From: Blastomyces gilchristii SLH14081
Taxonomy: Eukaryota; Ascomycota; Eurotiomycetes; Onygenales; Ajellomycetaceae
DNA length: 64,000 nucleotides
Direction of reading: 5' to 3'
Assembly (NCBI RefSeq): GCF_000003855.2
Contig: NW_003101675.1
Coordinates: 1,388,716-1,452,715, forward strand
Shown here one piece after another: positions 22,427-34,960 of this stretch (positions are counted from its first letter, which is position 1; each line of letters starts with the position of its first letter). Made by a program: the position numbers and the translations under genes. The notes beneath the pieces were generated by a model that saw only the letters and a program-made list of their open reading frames with translations, ran no database searches and was not told the origin of the DNA.

Positions 22427-25400
22427 ATGAATATACAATAAAAACAATAAAAAAAGTTTAAAAACACTTTAAAAATCACATTTATTTAAAATAATGTGAA
22501 TAGAAACTCAAATTGCATTTATTCTTGTCTTCAGATTGTATTTGAATAAAAAGTTGAATTTGTACTTCTTCAAGAATCAAACTTTGATACTGAGTAAAAG
22601 TATCTTATTTCTCATTCAAGCTATTATCACTTTCTTTCTTAAAAATCTGAGATAAAATCAAGAGTAGTGATCTATGAAAGAAAAAGATCAAGATATTAAT
22701 TTAATTTAAGATTTAATATCATATCTGACTCTGATATTCTAGTGAGTGATATTATAGATAAAGAGAATGAGTTTAATACTATTCAACTTAGAAATATCTA
22801 TAATGAAAAGTCATTGAAAGAAAACAATAATATCTGAATAATTGATAGAGAATTTTTGAATATAACTCTCTTAAAAAACTCTATAATTGTAGAAGACTTC
22901 AATGCACATCATTTCTGATGAAACTCAGAGTGCATAAGAGCAGTAAGAGCAGATAAACTGATTGAAAGAACTTTTGAGCATTCAATAGATTTAGTTAACA
23001 AGTTTGATCAATAAACATTCTTTAGAAAAGATATGAAACAGAAATCTATTATAGATCTAACTTTCATATCATAAAATCTAATTGAAAAATGACTTATAAA
23101 CTGATTTATTGATTCAAATGAAATCTCAGAATCAGATCACAAGATCATTCAATTTGATATTAAACTGAGTGAAAAATAAAGAAGTGAAAATCCTCTCCTC
23201 TCTAATCAGTATAACTTTGAAAAAGCTGATTGAAAAGCAGTTGAAGAAAGAGTAAAACAGCTGAAATCTGAAAGACAGAGTGAGCTCTATTGAAATCAAA
23301 GTCAAGATATCTCAAATGAAATGCTTGAGAATAGAGTAAAGCTGATTACATCTATTCTTCTAACAACTATTTAAGAAAATATTTCAAAGAAAAAGTCTTC
23401 TGAGTATTTCAAACCTTTATAAAATGAGAATATCACTTTTAAAAGAAAGCAATTAGTCACTGCTAAGAGAGATTGAAAGAATAACTTAATATCTGATGAA
23501 GAGTTCAAAGCTATTTAAAATGAATATTTTTCAGATATTAAAAGAGTCAAAACAGATTACTGGAATAAATTTCTTGAAGAAGCATAAGAAAATGAAGTCT
23601 TTAAAGTCTTCAACTATACTAAAACAAGAAGTGTAGCAAAGCTTTTAACCTTAGAATATGAATTTCAGAATGTATTGTATATGACAAACTCTTTTAAGAA
23701 AAAATGTCAAGCTTTTATAAGAATTCTCTTTCAAAACTCATTACATTTAGAAGAGGAGAATATGTCATTTCATGAATATATTGATGAAAATAACTGGGAA
23801 TGGCCTGAGCTTACATGTGATGAACTAGAGTCAGCAATATTCTCAACTTCAATTAAGACTGCTGCATGGCCTGATTTAATTAATCACTTAATTATTTAAA
23901 ACATATATTTCTACTTGAAGAATGAATATTTTGAGCTCTTTTTCAATCTCTTAAAAAATGAGTATCACTCTGAATACTGAAGAGAAGCTACTGAAGTAAT
24001 CCTTGCAAAATCTAATAGAAAAGCTTCAATTTCTAAGTTATATAAAGTAATATCTCTGTTGAACTGTTTAAGAAAAATTCTAGAAAAGATAATAGCTACT
24101 AGATTATCTTTTATAAGCTCTATTAGTGATTCTCTTCTATTTAATGAATAAATGAGAGATAGAAAACAATATTCTGTAATTTGACACTGTTCTTTCAGTT
24201 ATTCATGATATTCAAGTAGCAAAGCATGAAGACCTGGTCTCAACTGCAGTTTTCATTGATATAAAAGATGCATTTGATTATGTTTCAAAGTCTAAGATAA
24301 TTCAAACTTTGAAGATGTTAAAACTATCACTTTCTCTAATAAAATGAGTTAATTGTTTTATATCTAAAAGAATTATACAACTATTCTTTGATGAAAGAAA
24401 ACAAGATAAAACTGAGATAAAAATAGAAGTATCATAAGAATCTTCAATCTCATCTGTTTTATTTGCAATATACACTGCATATCTATTCAAGAATAGAGAG
24501 ATGAAAATAGTGAGATCTTCAAGTTATATAGATGATATTGATCTACTCTACAGTTCAAAGATAATCAAAGAGAATTTAGAAATAATTGAGAAAGCAGTAA
24601 AGAAAATCTTTATTAGAGCAGATATCAATCTAATTTAATTTAATATGAATAAAACTGAGTTAATTCACTTTTTTTCCAGATTTAATGAGAAAGAACTAAG
24701 TCTAACTCTTTTAAATAAAGAGATTAAACTCAGTTTGAATGTCAAAGAACTAGAAGTATGGTTAAACTTCAAGTTGAATTTTAAATATCATATTCAACAA
24801 AGAATCATCAAGACAGAGAGACTACTGAATAGTATAATCAGAGTATTAAATACTGAGAGAGATCTATTCTTTCAGACTATGAGATAATTATACATAGTCT
24901 GTATTGTCTCAGTAGCTGATTATGAAGTTCAAGTTTAATGAAATAATCAAGATAACTTCACTGAACTCTTTCAAAGTTTATAAAACAGAGCTTTGAGAAG
25001 AATTCTGAGAGTATTTAAATCATCTTCTATTAAAGCAATGGAAATTGAAGCTTTAATTTCATCTTCTACTATTCAATTTGAAAAGGCCTGTATGAACTAT
25101 ACTCTGAGAGTCATGAAGATGAGCTTAAATCATATAATCAGAGAAAGAGTCTCTTCTTCATTTTCATCAGTTAACTCAGGAAATGAACTGAATTGAAATA
25201 GATTTCTTGATTGAAATGAGAATAATGCTTTAAAGAAAATGCTCTCTCAACTGTATAGACTATGTTCACTTATTAAGAATCAATTTTCTTCATTAAATGT
25301 TGAGAAAATTGATCATGAGAAGAAATCTCTCTGAAGAGAAAAGCTGGAATCTCTCATAGACTTACAAATAAGTGAACTATCTAAAGAGAGAGAATATGAA

Positions 25401-26369
25401 CAGTATTTGAAGAAGATCTCTACAATCAATATAAAAGACTCTATTCTGATTTCAGATGGCTTAAAAAATGAGAATTTGTATAGATTAGGCACAGGCATTG
25501 CTTATACTGAAGATAATATCAATTTTATCTCAGATTTCTGAAATTTAGGCTGTGAATCTGAAATCTTTGATGCTGAACTATTTGTAATAGTGAAAGCTTT
25601 CAAACTCATTGAAATAAAATCTTATAAAAGAGGAAATAGTTTGAAAGAGGCATAAATATTCTCTGATAGACAAGCTGCTTGAAAAAGACTCAGAAATAGT
25701 CAGATTCATAATAATTAAATGAATCTTGAACTGATTTTAAACTCTGTTTTTAAAATTCAAAAGAGAAGAATATCAAAACTGATAATTCATCTGCATTGAG
25801 TTTCTGCTTATATGAATATTCATGACAATGAATTGGCTGATTCAGCCGCAAAAAAGAGTTCAGAATTAAGCAGATCTATTCAAAAAACAGTGTTCAGATC
25901 TTTTATAAAGAGAAAGATAAAAGAATCTTATTTAAATAAGTGAAATGAAAGCTGGCAGAAACAAAAGAAGAGCATACATTATTCAAGATTTGAGATAAAA
26001 TCAAAGTGAAAATCTTGTTCAATTAAATGTAAAAAGAAAATATTCTCATCTATAATTCAGCTGAAACTAGGACATGATCATTTCAAATTCTATATACAAA
26101 GATTTGATGACAGATTTGATTCAACAGAGTGCTCATTCTGCAATGTGAATGAAAATCCTGAGCATATTGTAATGTATTGTGCATTATACAATAGTCTCAG
26201 AGTCAGATTAAAGAAGAAGAATGATTTAAATCAATTAAATATAAGGTTCTTATTCTCAACTGAGACAGGAATTAAATACTTAATAGACTTTCTTTCAGAA
26301 ACTCAAGCAGCTATAAGAAAATGGCTGAATTCAGAAGTATCTGAATATGAAGAGGTGGAAATTGATTAG
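22427..26369 (+). pseudogene. LINE ORF2: endonuclease, reverse transcriptase, RNase H
   Basis: ORF2 starts at the ATG at 22427, 30 bp after ORF1, and ends at the TAG at 26367-26369 (about 1,310 codons). The AP-type endonuclease is at about 22500-23160, with LLQESNF, EDFNAHH (expected GDFNAHH) at 22892 and SDHKII near 23133. Reverse transcriptase covers about 23800-24650: FIDIKDAFDYV (motif A), QESSISSVLF (expected QGSP), and an intact YIDD at about 24517. RNase H is at about 25440-25860 (SDG..., DAELFV, SDRQAA, HWVSAYMNIHDNELADSAAK). A terminal CSFC...EHIVMYC zinc motif is near 26131-26180. One single-base frameshift lies near 24180; pieces before and after it are in different frames. Stops at Trp and Gln positions inactivate it. 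Confidence 0.88.
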
Positions 26370-27265
26370 ATATAGTCTGTTAAAACAGCTATACACTATC
26401 TTTTAATAATTTTGTTTTGTTATAGTCTCTCTTTACTGTACCTGTTTCTTTCTGTTCTTTTCTATCTATCTACTTAATGTGTCTATCTTTAAGACTAGAC
26501 TGGCCGCCGGGACCATGAATTTCACGTTTGATCCCATTTGGTCTGGTCTCATACATTTCTTGGCGTGAATCCCGCTGGGACTAGTCATTAAAAAAACATG
26601 CAAAGTGATCATATATGAGATCTTAAAATGGAATCATGACTTGAAAAAAATGAGAAAGTGGTCCCATTTGGTCTCATTTAGTCTCATTCTTGGCATAAAG
26701 TTAATATTTTTAGACATTTTAAGGTTTCTTTTAGACTATTTTTAATTTTTTAAAAAGTAATGCTTTTTGATAATGCTCAAATGAGATTTAAAGTTATTTA
26801 AAGCAATAAAAATAATTTAAATTGAGAAATGAAAATCATGATCTCATTTGAAAAATGTGATAACAGTAGACAGTAAGTCTCACTGAGACAGTATGAGACT
26901 ACTATCAAATGTTAAAACCGTGTAATGAGATCGGTCGAATTGATAATGAGACTATTAAAAAATCTGGTCCTGGTCTCAGACACGGTTACACAGTCAGTCT
27001 ATTTAAGACTATGTTCTCTTTTCCTTTGTCACAATATTTTCAAATGGTTTCAAAGTAGCAGAAGGTGTTGAAATACTGCAATTTGTAAACAGTTTTTGTA
27101 TTCTGAGCTGGAATTTTCTGATTTTATATATCTGAAATTGATAAATGTATAATAGTTGACTCTATAGATATAGGAAAAACCCTGAGATCTAAAGATTCTC
27201 AGGTAGATGTCATAGTCTCTGACTGCATACATCTATAATTGAAGAAGAATAATAATAATAATAAG
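26370..27265 (+). other. LINE 3' untranslated region and (AAT)n tail, with MITE insertion
   Basis: Outside the MITE this aligns with 18430-18816 of the truncated LINE. It ends GCATACATCTATAATTGAAG followed by AAT repeats (27248-27264). A minus-strand open frame at 27050-27232 is not supported as a gene. Confidence 0.8.
26496..27001 (+). mobile_element. hAT-like MITE, copy 2 (506 bp)
   Basis: The ends are TAGACTGGCC and (reverse) TAGACTGACTG. The flanks carry a perfect 8-bp duplication TTTAAGAC (26488-26495 and 27002-27009). The truncated LINE at 18181-18816 shows the empty site CTTTAAGACTGTGTTCTC, which confirms the insertion. The ends keep GGCCGCCGGGACC and CCTGGTCTCAGACACGG, while the centre is mutated. 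It does not encode a transposase. Confidence 0.9.
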
Positions 27266-27276
27266 GCTTTAGTGAC

Positions 27277-30246
27277 TTGTGCAATGTCAATCTTATTATA
27301 AGATTTTAATATAATATATTTACTTAATTAAGTAATGATAATCAGAACATTCTTACAACTCTTACTCTCAGAGAGATTCATAGTGAAGTTAATTACTATA
27401 TCTTATCAGATTCTATCAGAGATATTAAGTGATTTCAGCACATCTTTTATACAGTTCTTTTATAAGATAATGAAAGAATAATAGTGACAGTTTCAGATAA
27501 AGTGTCTGATACTGTTTAATATCTCAGATTAGTAGAATTCTTAAGAGAGTATTTAATACAGTTATTTATAACTCAGATGACTGATTATACATAAATCATC
27601 CATCTCTTGCATTATCCGAATATGTAGAGATTTAGAATGAGAGACTCAGTATCATTTACAGAATTACAGAGCATTATTATCATTGATTAAGTATTCTGAG
27701 ATATCAGTTTTTATATATAGTTCTGATAAGAATTGAGATACTTCTTGATATACTGCTTTAATAAGTATTTGAAGAAGTTCATTAGTTTAAGCTATTGTAT
27801 GTCACAATTCATCTAGTGTTGATTTAAAAGGAGTTGAGATATCAGTGTCAGTGTTAGTTGAAAGAGAGAGTGTTCTAATTGAAGTAGTATATATAGTGTT
27901 ATAAGTAATCTTATTATAATTAACTAGTATTTTCAGATCTAAGTGCTGATACTCTCAGTTCATTCAGTGAGTGTCTGTTTTATTGAATAGCATATCTTAC
28001 TCTTGTTATGAGAGAGTATCTGTCATTGAGTTCTGACTGCTGAGGCAGTAGTGTATCATGAAATGAAAATGACTTAATAGCTCAGATCATCACATCTGTT
28101 ATTTAATAAGCTCATAAGTGATAGTAAAGTATTTGAGATTCTTATGATCTGTGATTATCTCAAATTTAAAGATACTTCAGAGCTCAGAGTCTCATTCTTC
28201 TAAACAGTATACTATTGTAAGAAGTTTCTTATTATAGATCTCATAGTTGCATTCAGTGAGACTCAACTTTTTAGATATGAAGATACATGATTATAAGACA
28301 TCTTTATCATCATATTATAATATAGCTTCTTCTGTGATATAGTCAGAGAAATCGGCTTTCATAACTGTCTTATGATCAGAATTAAATATTATCAGTAGAG
28401 AGATATTAATAAATATCTTCTTTATCTGTGTGAATGAAGCTTCAGTGTTCACTGATTACTGAAATACTGAGTTCTTCTTAATGAGTTCTGTAAGTAATCT
28501 TGTGATATCTGAGAAGTTTTATATAAATCACTGATAGAAGTTAGTAAATCTGATGAAGCTTTATACATCTTTCACAGTATGTGAAGCTTCTCATTCAAGA
28601 ATAATAGAGACTTTCTCAGAATTCATTTAAATCTTCTTATCAGCTTCTATGATAAAACCTAGGTATTTTATACTCTTAACTTTGAAATCACACTTATTAA
28701 TATCTATTGATAGTTCTGCTTCTTGTAATTATTATAATACTCTCTACACCTGTTTCTGATATTTCTTTCTAAATTCATTGATGAAGATGACAATGTTATC
28801 CAGATATACAGATACAAACTTATCAAGAAAATGTCAGAGTACTCAGTTGATATACTTCTAAAATATACTAGAGGTATTGATTAGTTCAAAGAGTGTAACT
28901 ACTCATTCAAAGAGATTATAATATATTTAAAACACTGTAAGTTATTCATCTTCTTCAGTGATATGAATCTTACAAAACACAGTGATGATATCTAGTTTTG
29001 TAAATTATTAAGCTTATCTGATACATGCTAGAGTTTCATTGATAAGAGATAAGAGAGAATGATCTTTCTTTGTCAATCTGTTCAGATCTTGATAGTTCAT
29101 ACAGAATCAGAGTTCTTCATCTGATTTCTTTGCAAAGAGAATAGAAGCTGCAGTGAAAGAGTTACTAACATGTATAAATCTCTTATTTAATAGATTATTG
29201 AGTGTCTTCTGAAGAAGATGAAGTTTATCTTGAGATATATTATAAAGAGAGTCTTATGATGATTCAGAATTCTTATCATTCTTCTTTTCTAACTTGATAC
29301 TATGATTCACTCCCGAGTCTTGTAAGAGAAGTATATTTATAATATTATCTTATTAAAAGGTATCTAGATATTCATGATATTATTGAGAGAGTTTTATATG
29401 AGAATCTATTATTGTAGTACAGAATAACTTCTCTAGAGCTTTCTTGATATTAATTAGACTGATGAAATAGATTACTATATAATTCTGCTATCAGTTACTT
29501 TGTCAGTGATCTCATTAATAACTTCTTTTTCAGAGTATTTTATAAGTGTTGACAGAGATCTGTGTAAGATTCATAGTCTTATGAATATCATCTTTATGAA
29601 TTCTATCATTATTAGGAAATATTAAGCTTCTGTTTTAAGCATTTAACAAGATATCTTGCTCACATAGTCAGACAAGTTCTAGCATAAGATTATAGTCAAG
29701 ATTATTAACTTTGTATATGTAAGCATCTTCATGTTGATATTCTGTGATATGTATGTTTAATTTCATCATATAACAGTTGTGAATGTCTTTTAAATCATTA
29801 AATTCTGCAAGGAGTTGAGATTTTAATAAGAGAATACACTGAAAATTATAATATCTTATAACTGAAGATTTAATCATTGTATAATAACATAGATCACTGT
29901 CTATCATAGCTTTCATATTATACATATTATCAATCACAGTAGATATAAAAATCACATTCATTGTTATTTTCTCTTTAAATTATTGTCATCTGATCTCTTT
30001 GAGCTTCTGTTTATAAATTTGAACAGAAGCTAATCTTTTTTCTGTTTTATTAGAGTGTTTTCATAGTTATCTTTTCAATCTTTCCTCAATGCAATGTGAT
30101 TGATGTGAACTATCAGCATTAATCTTTCTTTTAAATGAGAAGGCACATAGACTAATCAGTAGTTGAAAGCAATATGTTCTAGTCAATTACAATTGATACA
30201 CACTTCTCATTGACATTAATTGATGACTTCTTCAGAAGTGATTCTG
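27277..30246 (-). pseudogene. Gypsy-C protease, reverse transcriptase, RNase H, start of integrase (minus strand)
   Basis: Read on the minus strand, the protease region is at 29961-29668 (97 open residues: STVIDNMYNMKAMIDSDLC, equivalent to 42862-43065). Reverse transcriptase follows with catalytic box YLDN near 28825-28800 (VYLDNIVIF), then the RNase H linker KYLGFIIEADKKI...SEKVS, ending near 28680-28560. RNase H proper (KADFSDY...) is near 28380-28200. Integrase starts left of about 27900 and is broken by the LINE at 27276. Stops are frequent. The first catalytic Asp survives here and the second is Asn. Confidence 0.82.
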
Positions 30247-30249
30247 GGA

Positions 30250-31256
30250 ACTCAGAACAAGAAAAAAGAAGATAAGATTTCACAGACAGATCTGAGATAT
30301 TTATACTACTTTAGAGAGGTTTCTTTACACTATAAGTGATTCTGCAGAACAGTCAGATTATTCTAGTCAATAAAAAATAATTGTGAATTACAGATCTGAA
30401 TCCTTCCATGTGACTATAAAGAGTGATTACAGACTATGAACATCTTAATTCTACAATTCTACAGAGTGAATAAAAGAATGAAAAATTCCTCACAATTCTA
30501 CAGTGTCAAAGAATAATGATTTGTAAGAATGAGTGAAAGATTAACTTATAAATACTTCTCTTTGATAAAGATAATCTCACAGAAAGTGATTCATTTGTGA
30601 AATGAATCTGTATAATAGTCACACAAGAACCTTGTAGAAAAATGATTGAAGATCAACTAAAACTCTTCAGATTGAAAGATGCAAAATGAATCTGTGTGAT
30701 AATCACACAAGAATCTCACAGAAATGATTGAGAGTTAATCAGAACTCTTCTGTATAGAAGGTGCAAGATGAATCTGTATAATAGTCAGAGAAAGATCTGC
30801 AGGTCACAAAGAACCTTGCAGAATAAGAAACTAAGTGACAGACTCTTTTCTCTTTATGATAACAATGGATTTTTCCTCACTGAGATTTTCTTTATAGATG
30901 TGAAGCATTTTTAGTGAGTATTACTGCAGTGCTGAGCCTGGTTCTATGAAATCACTCAGTGAAAGACTTCACAGACAAAGTCTTAGAGAGAGAGAGATAT
31001 ATAAGAAATCTTACTTCTTATAGATTCTTTATCTCTATTTCTATCTCTTGTGTAATTAATAAAGTTAGCAGCTCTTGACTACACACAACTATATAGACTG
31101 AAGTTTGTGAATACTATTTGTAACTCAGCTTGACTACTATTATATATTGATCTCTATATTTTATCTTTCTACTGTGAATACTTCTAGTAGTTAACAGTAT
31201 ATATCACACCAAGCTGTAAACACCCGAATAATCGCCTGCGAGCACTTATTCTTACA
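30250..31256 (+). mobile_element. Gypsy-B 3' end fragment, plus strand
   Basis: This aligns with about 49780-50782 of the complete Gypsy-B: the long non-coding 3' internal stretch plus the LTR at 31000-31256 (257 bp, TATAAGAAAT...ATTCTTACA). The 5' part is missing; on the left it abuts Gypsy-C at about 30246-30250. On the right it ends precisely at the LTR terminus within Copia-D. The outer LTR end keeps CACCCGAATAATCGCCTGCG. Confidence 0.88.
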
Positions 31257-33226
31257 ACTATAGAGTTTAACTGTGTTTTACAGTGATTATAAACATCATT
31301 TAATTTACTATATCTGTAATTATGAGAGTGTAAGTCTTCTGACAAGTGTCTTTCTTCAATCAGTTATTATATACAATTCATTGAGATTGTCATAATATAT
31401 TATTCTTATAAGCAATGAGATCATCAGAGTAATTCTTTTTAATAAATACTCAGTAGTCAGATGTCACTGATTTATTATATGAGATATTAGAATGTGAAAT
31501 AAGTGTTCAGATCTTGCATCTCTTAAGATTATATATTTCACATTGTATTGATTTCTTTCAATAATCTTCTATCTCTCTTGATCTACTCATAGCATTCTTA
31601 TATGATTTCAAAAGAGAATTAGTAATAAGAGTAAGAGTATAGGCTGTAAATGCCTTTACAGACTGCATTCAATCTGTATTTATCAATTCAGAATTGTCAG
31701 AATTCTTCATTAAATAGATGATAGAGACTGTGTCAGTTGCTGCAGTTGTAGTAGTTATAGTTCTCTTCAGCATTTCTTGCACTTTTGCAGGGAAAACTAC
31801 ATTACTTGTGTCAATAATTTTATCTATTGTAGAACTTCATAAGTAATAGATTAAACATTCACAGAATCTGATAAGTTTATATAAATTAGCTTAACAAAAG
31901 AACTTGTTTCACAGCTTCTGCAATTCATGAAGATGAGTAAAGACATTGATTTCAAGCTTATAAAAATATGTGATCTGTGACAGAGTGTTTATCAAGACTG
32001 AAAAAGAAATTGTATAAGAACTATAAGCAGACTCTTTACTATTATCATCTACAACTACAGGTCAATACTTCTCATTATATAGAATTATAAATGTAAGTGT
32101 ATTATTTATAATTAAAACAACTGTTTTCAGAATGTCTGCTCAGAATTTCTTCAGAATCTTTTTACTGCTGAGAACTGCTCTGATGTGTGTTATAATTGTA
32201 CATATTTCATGCCCAGACATATCATCTTAGTGTAATGATTGAGAAGTAGTTGATTCTTATACTATGTCATACTTGATGAATAACACTGTAATCTTTGTGA
32301 GTCTGAACATATCATTAACATTAATTCTGACATATACTGATATAGTAAAACCTTGATTATTCATGAGTTGAACTCAGTGTGCATAGTAATTGTACACTTG
32401 ATTCTTGATGTGTAAGAAATAGATTCATCTATATCTAGTTATATCATCTGTAATTAACATGTAATATTTATTGTTCTGCTGTAATTTAACAGAGTAATCT
32501 GTAGACTTACTCAATATTCATCTGTTATCTGCAAGATTGATATGAATTCACTTCATTAACTGTACAGCCCGTGACATGAAGATGATTGAGTATTTACATG
32601 TCATACTTACTTTAATACGGGTGTTGTAAAAGAAATTAATCTTGATATTTTTGACTCAGATATTAGATAGTGAATTCTTTGCTAATACTATAATAACTCC
32701 CGCGTGTATATATTTTAGATCAATATATCACTTCACAAGTGTTTTCACAGTTGTAGATAATTCTCAAGATTGAGGTTAATTATCAATGAAATCATTGTCA
32801 TTAATAGTGATCGTGACTTTGACATAGTCATTATTATATACATATAATTTCAGTGTGTAGTAGACTGCTTCTAGAACTTATAAATGTACATTAACTTTCC
32901 ACCATTCTCTTAACTATTTTATAAAATGAGTTCTGAGATGTATGAATTGCATTGAAAATCACCTTCATTTAACACTTTAATGATGAAATAAAACAGGGTG
33001 TTCAAGCTTAAAAGCTTATACTAAAAACCCTAGTTCTTCAACCTAGTGAATGACAATAGATTGACTGTGAGATTGAAAACATAATAAATATTATAAATAG
33101 TGATATCTTCTTCTTCAGATTCTAGAAGAAGATTATCAATCTTATTGACATAATTATAATCTCTGTTCGCTGTGTAAATCTTCATATTATTATTGTATAT
33201 CTTTCACTGAATGAGAGACTGCTTTT
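31257..33226 (-). pseudogene. Copia-D protease end and integrase (minus strand)
   Basis: Read right to left on the minus strand, the protease tail reads YYVFNLTVNLLSFTRLKN near 33060-33000, matching the copia pattern VLYVP.L..NLLS...L. A zinc-binding and integrase region follows. The integrase C-terminal part is clear near 32250-31800: CTIITHIRAVL..KKILKKFxADILKTVV (usual T.RAML.....P..FW.DA..TA.Y.....), then a later SSTIDKIIDTSNVVF like the usual ...I.SRDVVF. It stops at 31257, where Gypsy-B cuts it, just before reverse transcriptase. Many stops are present. It resumes on the right at 54107 after Gypsy-C. Confidence 0.75.
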
Positions 33227-33279
33227 TGTGATGGGCTGCGCCCGATTATATATGACTATTTCATTACACTTCATAGATT
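33227..33279 (+). repeat. Gypsy-C 5' LTR, first part
   Basis: These 53 bp match 53814-53867 of the 3' LTR. The outer end TGTGATGGGCTGCGCCCG is unmutated, where the inner end of the 3' LTR reads TATGACAGACTGTGCTTA. The LTR continues at 41099 after Gypsy-A2; GATT is duplicated at the break (33276-33279 and 41099-41102). Confidence 0.9.
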
Positions 33280-33824
33280 TGTCACGCCCCTGGCCGCGCC
33301 AAGGCCCCGCTGCGGTTTCACACGGCTCATCACTTTCATGCGGATGATTCCATTCATTCTGCAGGCTGTTTGAACCGGTTTCCAACCACTCTATGACATC
33401 ATTCAGATATATCATAGAAAGATCTGATTGATAAATATGAGAACCCTGCTTCTATACAAGGTCAGTAGATTACTCTTTCTTGACAGTGAGACATCACTGA
33501 GGTATCACTTCAGCTATTCTCACTTGTAGAATGAGAGAAGAGTATTCACTTATTGTCTATATAGAATAGCTAGATGCTGACTCTTTATCAAAGAAGTCAG
33601 TAATTCATTTTTCTTCTACTGAAATATATATAAGAAGTTACTGTGTTTCTTATATAATCTTCTTAGTATACTAACTACTATATCTGTGATATTCTCATAA
33701 TAACTCTGTAGCTCATAAGCTCACTATTCAAGCAAGATAGTTAAACTCACTTATATAACTTCTTAAATAACTACTTCTATATAACACTACTGACCAGTCA
33801 CTGCTTCAGTTCTATTATATTACA
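33280..33824 (+). repeat. 5' LTR of Gypsy-A2
   Basis: This is 545 bp. Its outer 45 bases (TGTCACGCCCCTGGCCGCGC onward) are almost identical to the outer end of the A1 5' LTR. Its inner end is mutated (TCTATTATATTACA for TCCGCCATGTTACA). Confidence 0.93.
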
Positions 33825-34960
33825 ATTTGAATCACTTAATCTGATTATAAGTTTGAATCAGTCAAGCTTTAACTGATAAATACAATCTTATATATTTACA
33901 CTAAGACTGATCTGATCTCACTCTCTGAAGAAAACTCTACATTATTTCTTAAAGTGTGAACATCTCTATCTCAGTAGAAATTCAAGATTTCTGAACTCAC
34001 TGTATACTTTAATATAAGTTCTTCAACTGCTCTGTCACTGCTGCAGCCTCTACACATCTACATCTATTATAAAGACAGAGAGATTAAGATTGAAGATTCT
34101 CTGAGATATAGAAGAAACACATTGTCTGAATTTCACAGCTTTATCTGTATTCTTGAACAGAAATTCCACCTTAATCAGAGCTAGTATAATACTCATGAGA
34201 TATAAGTAATATATACTGCTAACCTTCTTAAAGACATCTCTATGACTACTTGAGTTATTAAGAAGAGAGAGCTTGAGTGTACTGATACTACAATGACTTA
34301 AGAAGAATTCAAGAACTTTCTACTGAATCAAATTAAAGATCACTGTAACTACAGCTTCACAGCAGTACAGCAGTTCAACTCATTATATTAATAAGATAAT
34401 AAGAATTCTTTCAATTTCAATGTAAGATTTAAAGAATATTGAGAGAAATTAGCTGATAATTTAAATTAATTAAAGATATAGCTTTATCTTACAAAGCTGA
34501 CTTATAAGATATAAATAATGATATCATAGTATCAGAGTGTATTAATTAATTACATTGAGCTTATCAACCTTACTTTCTGAATCTATTTAGATAATTAATT
34601 CTCTGAGAAAAAGACTAATAAGATCTCTTCTAAGTAATTAATAACAGAATCTAAACAGTACTGTGATAACTTCAGTGTAAAGAAAGTAAAGAAGAATTTC
34701 AAGTATTCTAATTCTTCACTCACTGTAAAGAAATGTTAAAAAAGATTTGATAAAGATCTCTATTTTAACTGCAGAGCTGATAATCACTATATCAGTGATT
34801 ATAAGAAGCTGAAGAAGAAAAGAAACTGAGAAGATATCTTCTCAAAGTTAACTTCTCTTCTAATATATGTATTCACAGAAGAAAAAGAAGAGAAAGAAAT
34901 GAAGAATTGATAATTCTTATATCTCTGAGTTCATATTACAATCACAATATATATTCTGAA
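33825..34960 (+). pseudogene. Gypsy-A2 gag remnant
   Basis: It aligns with 828-1950 of A1. A zinc-knuckle remnant near 34765-34810 reads FNCRADNHYISDY: Cys and His survive and the last Cys is Tyr. Several stops are present. The assignment is by alignment to A1 and position. Confidence 0.6.

Larger units (their letters stand above)
19028..27265 (+). mobile_element. Tad-like LINE, apparently full length, decayed
   Basis: It runs from just after GCTTCAGTGAC (19017-19027) to an (AAT)n tail at 27248-27264, which is followed by GCTTTAGTGAC (27266-27276). This is an 11-bp target-site duplication with one C/T difference. The flanking Gypsy-C sequence rejoins across it when compared with about 52850 of the intact copy. 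The body is about 7.7 kb without the MITE: a 1.75-kb leader, ORF1 with zinc knuckles, ORF2 with endonuclease, reverse transcriptase and RNase H, and an AAT-ended 3' region. That layout and the ORF2 RNase H fit fungal Tad1-type LINEs. It contains many stops and one frameshift, so it is not autonomous. Confidence 0.85.
16386..30246 (-). mobile_element. Gypsy-C, broken minus-strand copy hosting SINE, MITE and two LINEs
   Basis: Pieces at 16386-16464, 16850-17060, 17567-18180, 18829-19027 and 27277-30246 align in reverse, in order, with the plus-strand Gypsy-C (33227-54106). Removing the insertions restores one continuous element running from protease (right) to its 3' LTR (left). Gag and the 5' LTR are missing on the right, where it abuts a Gypsy-B fragment. 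The 3' LTR is cut at 16386 by Gypsy-B. All insertions except the Gypsy-B junctions carry clean target-site duplications. Confidence 0.85.
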
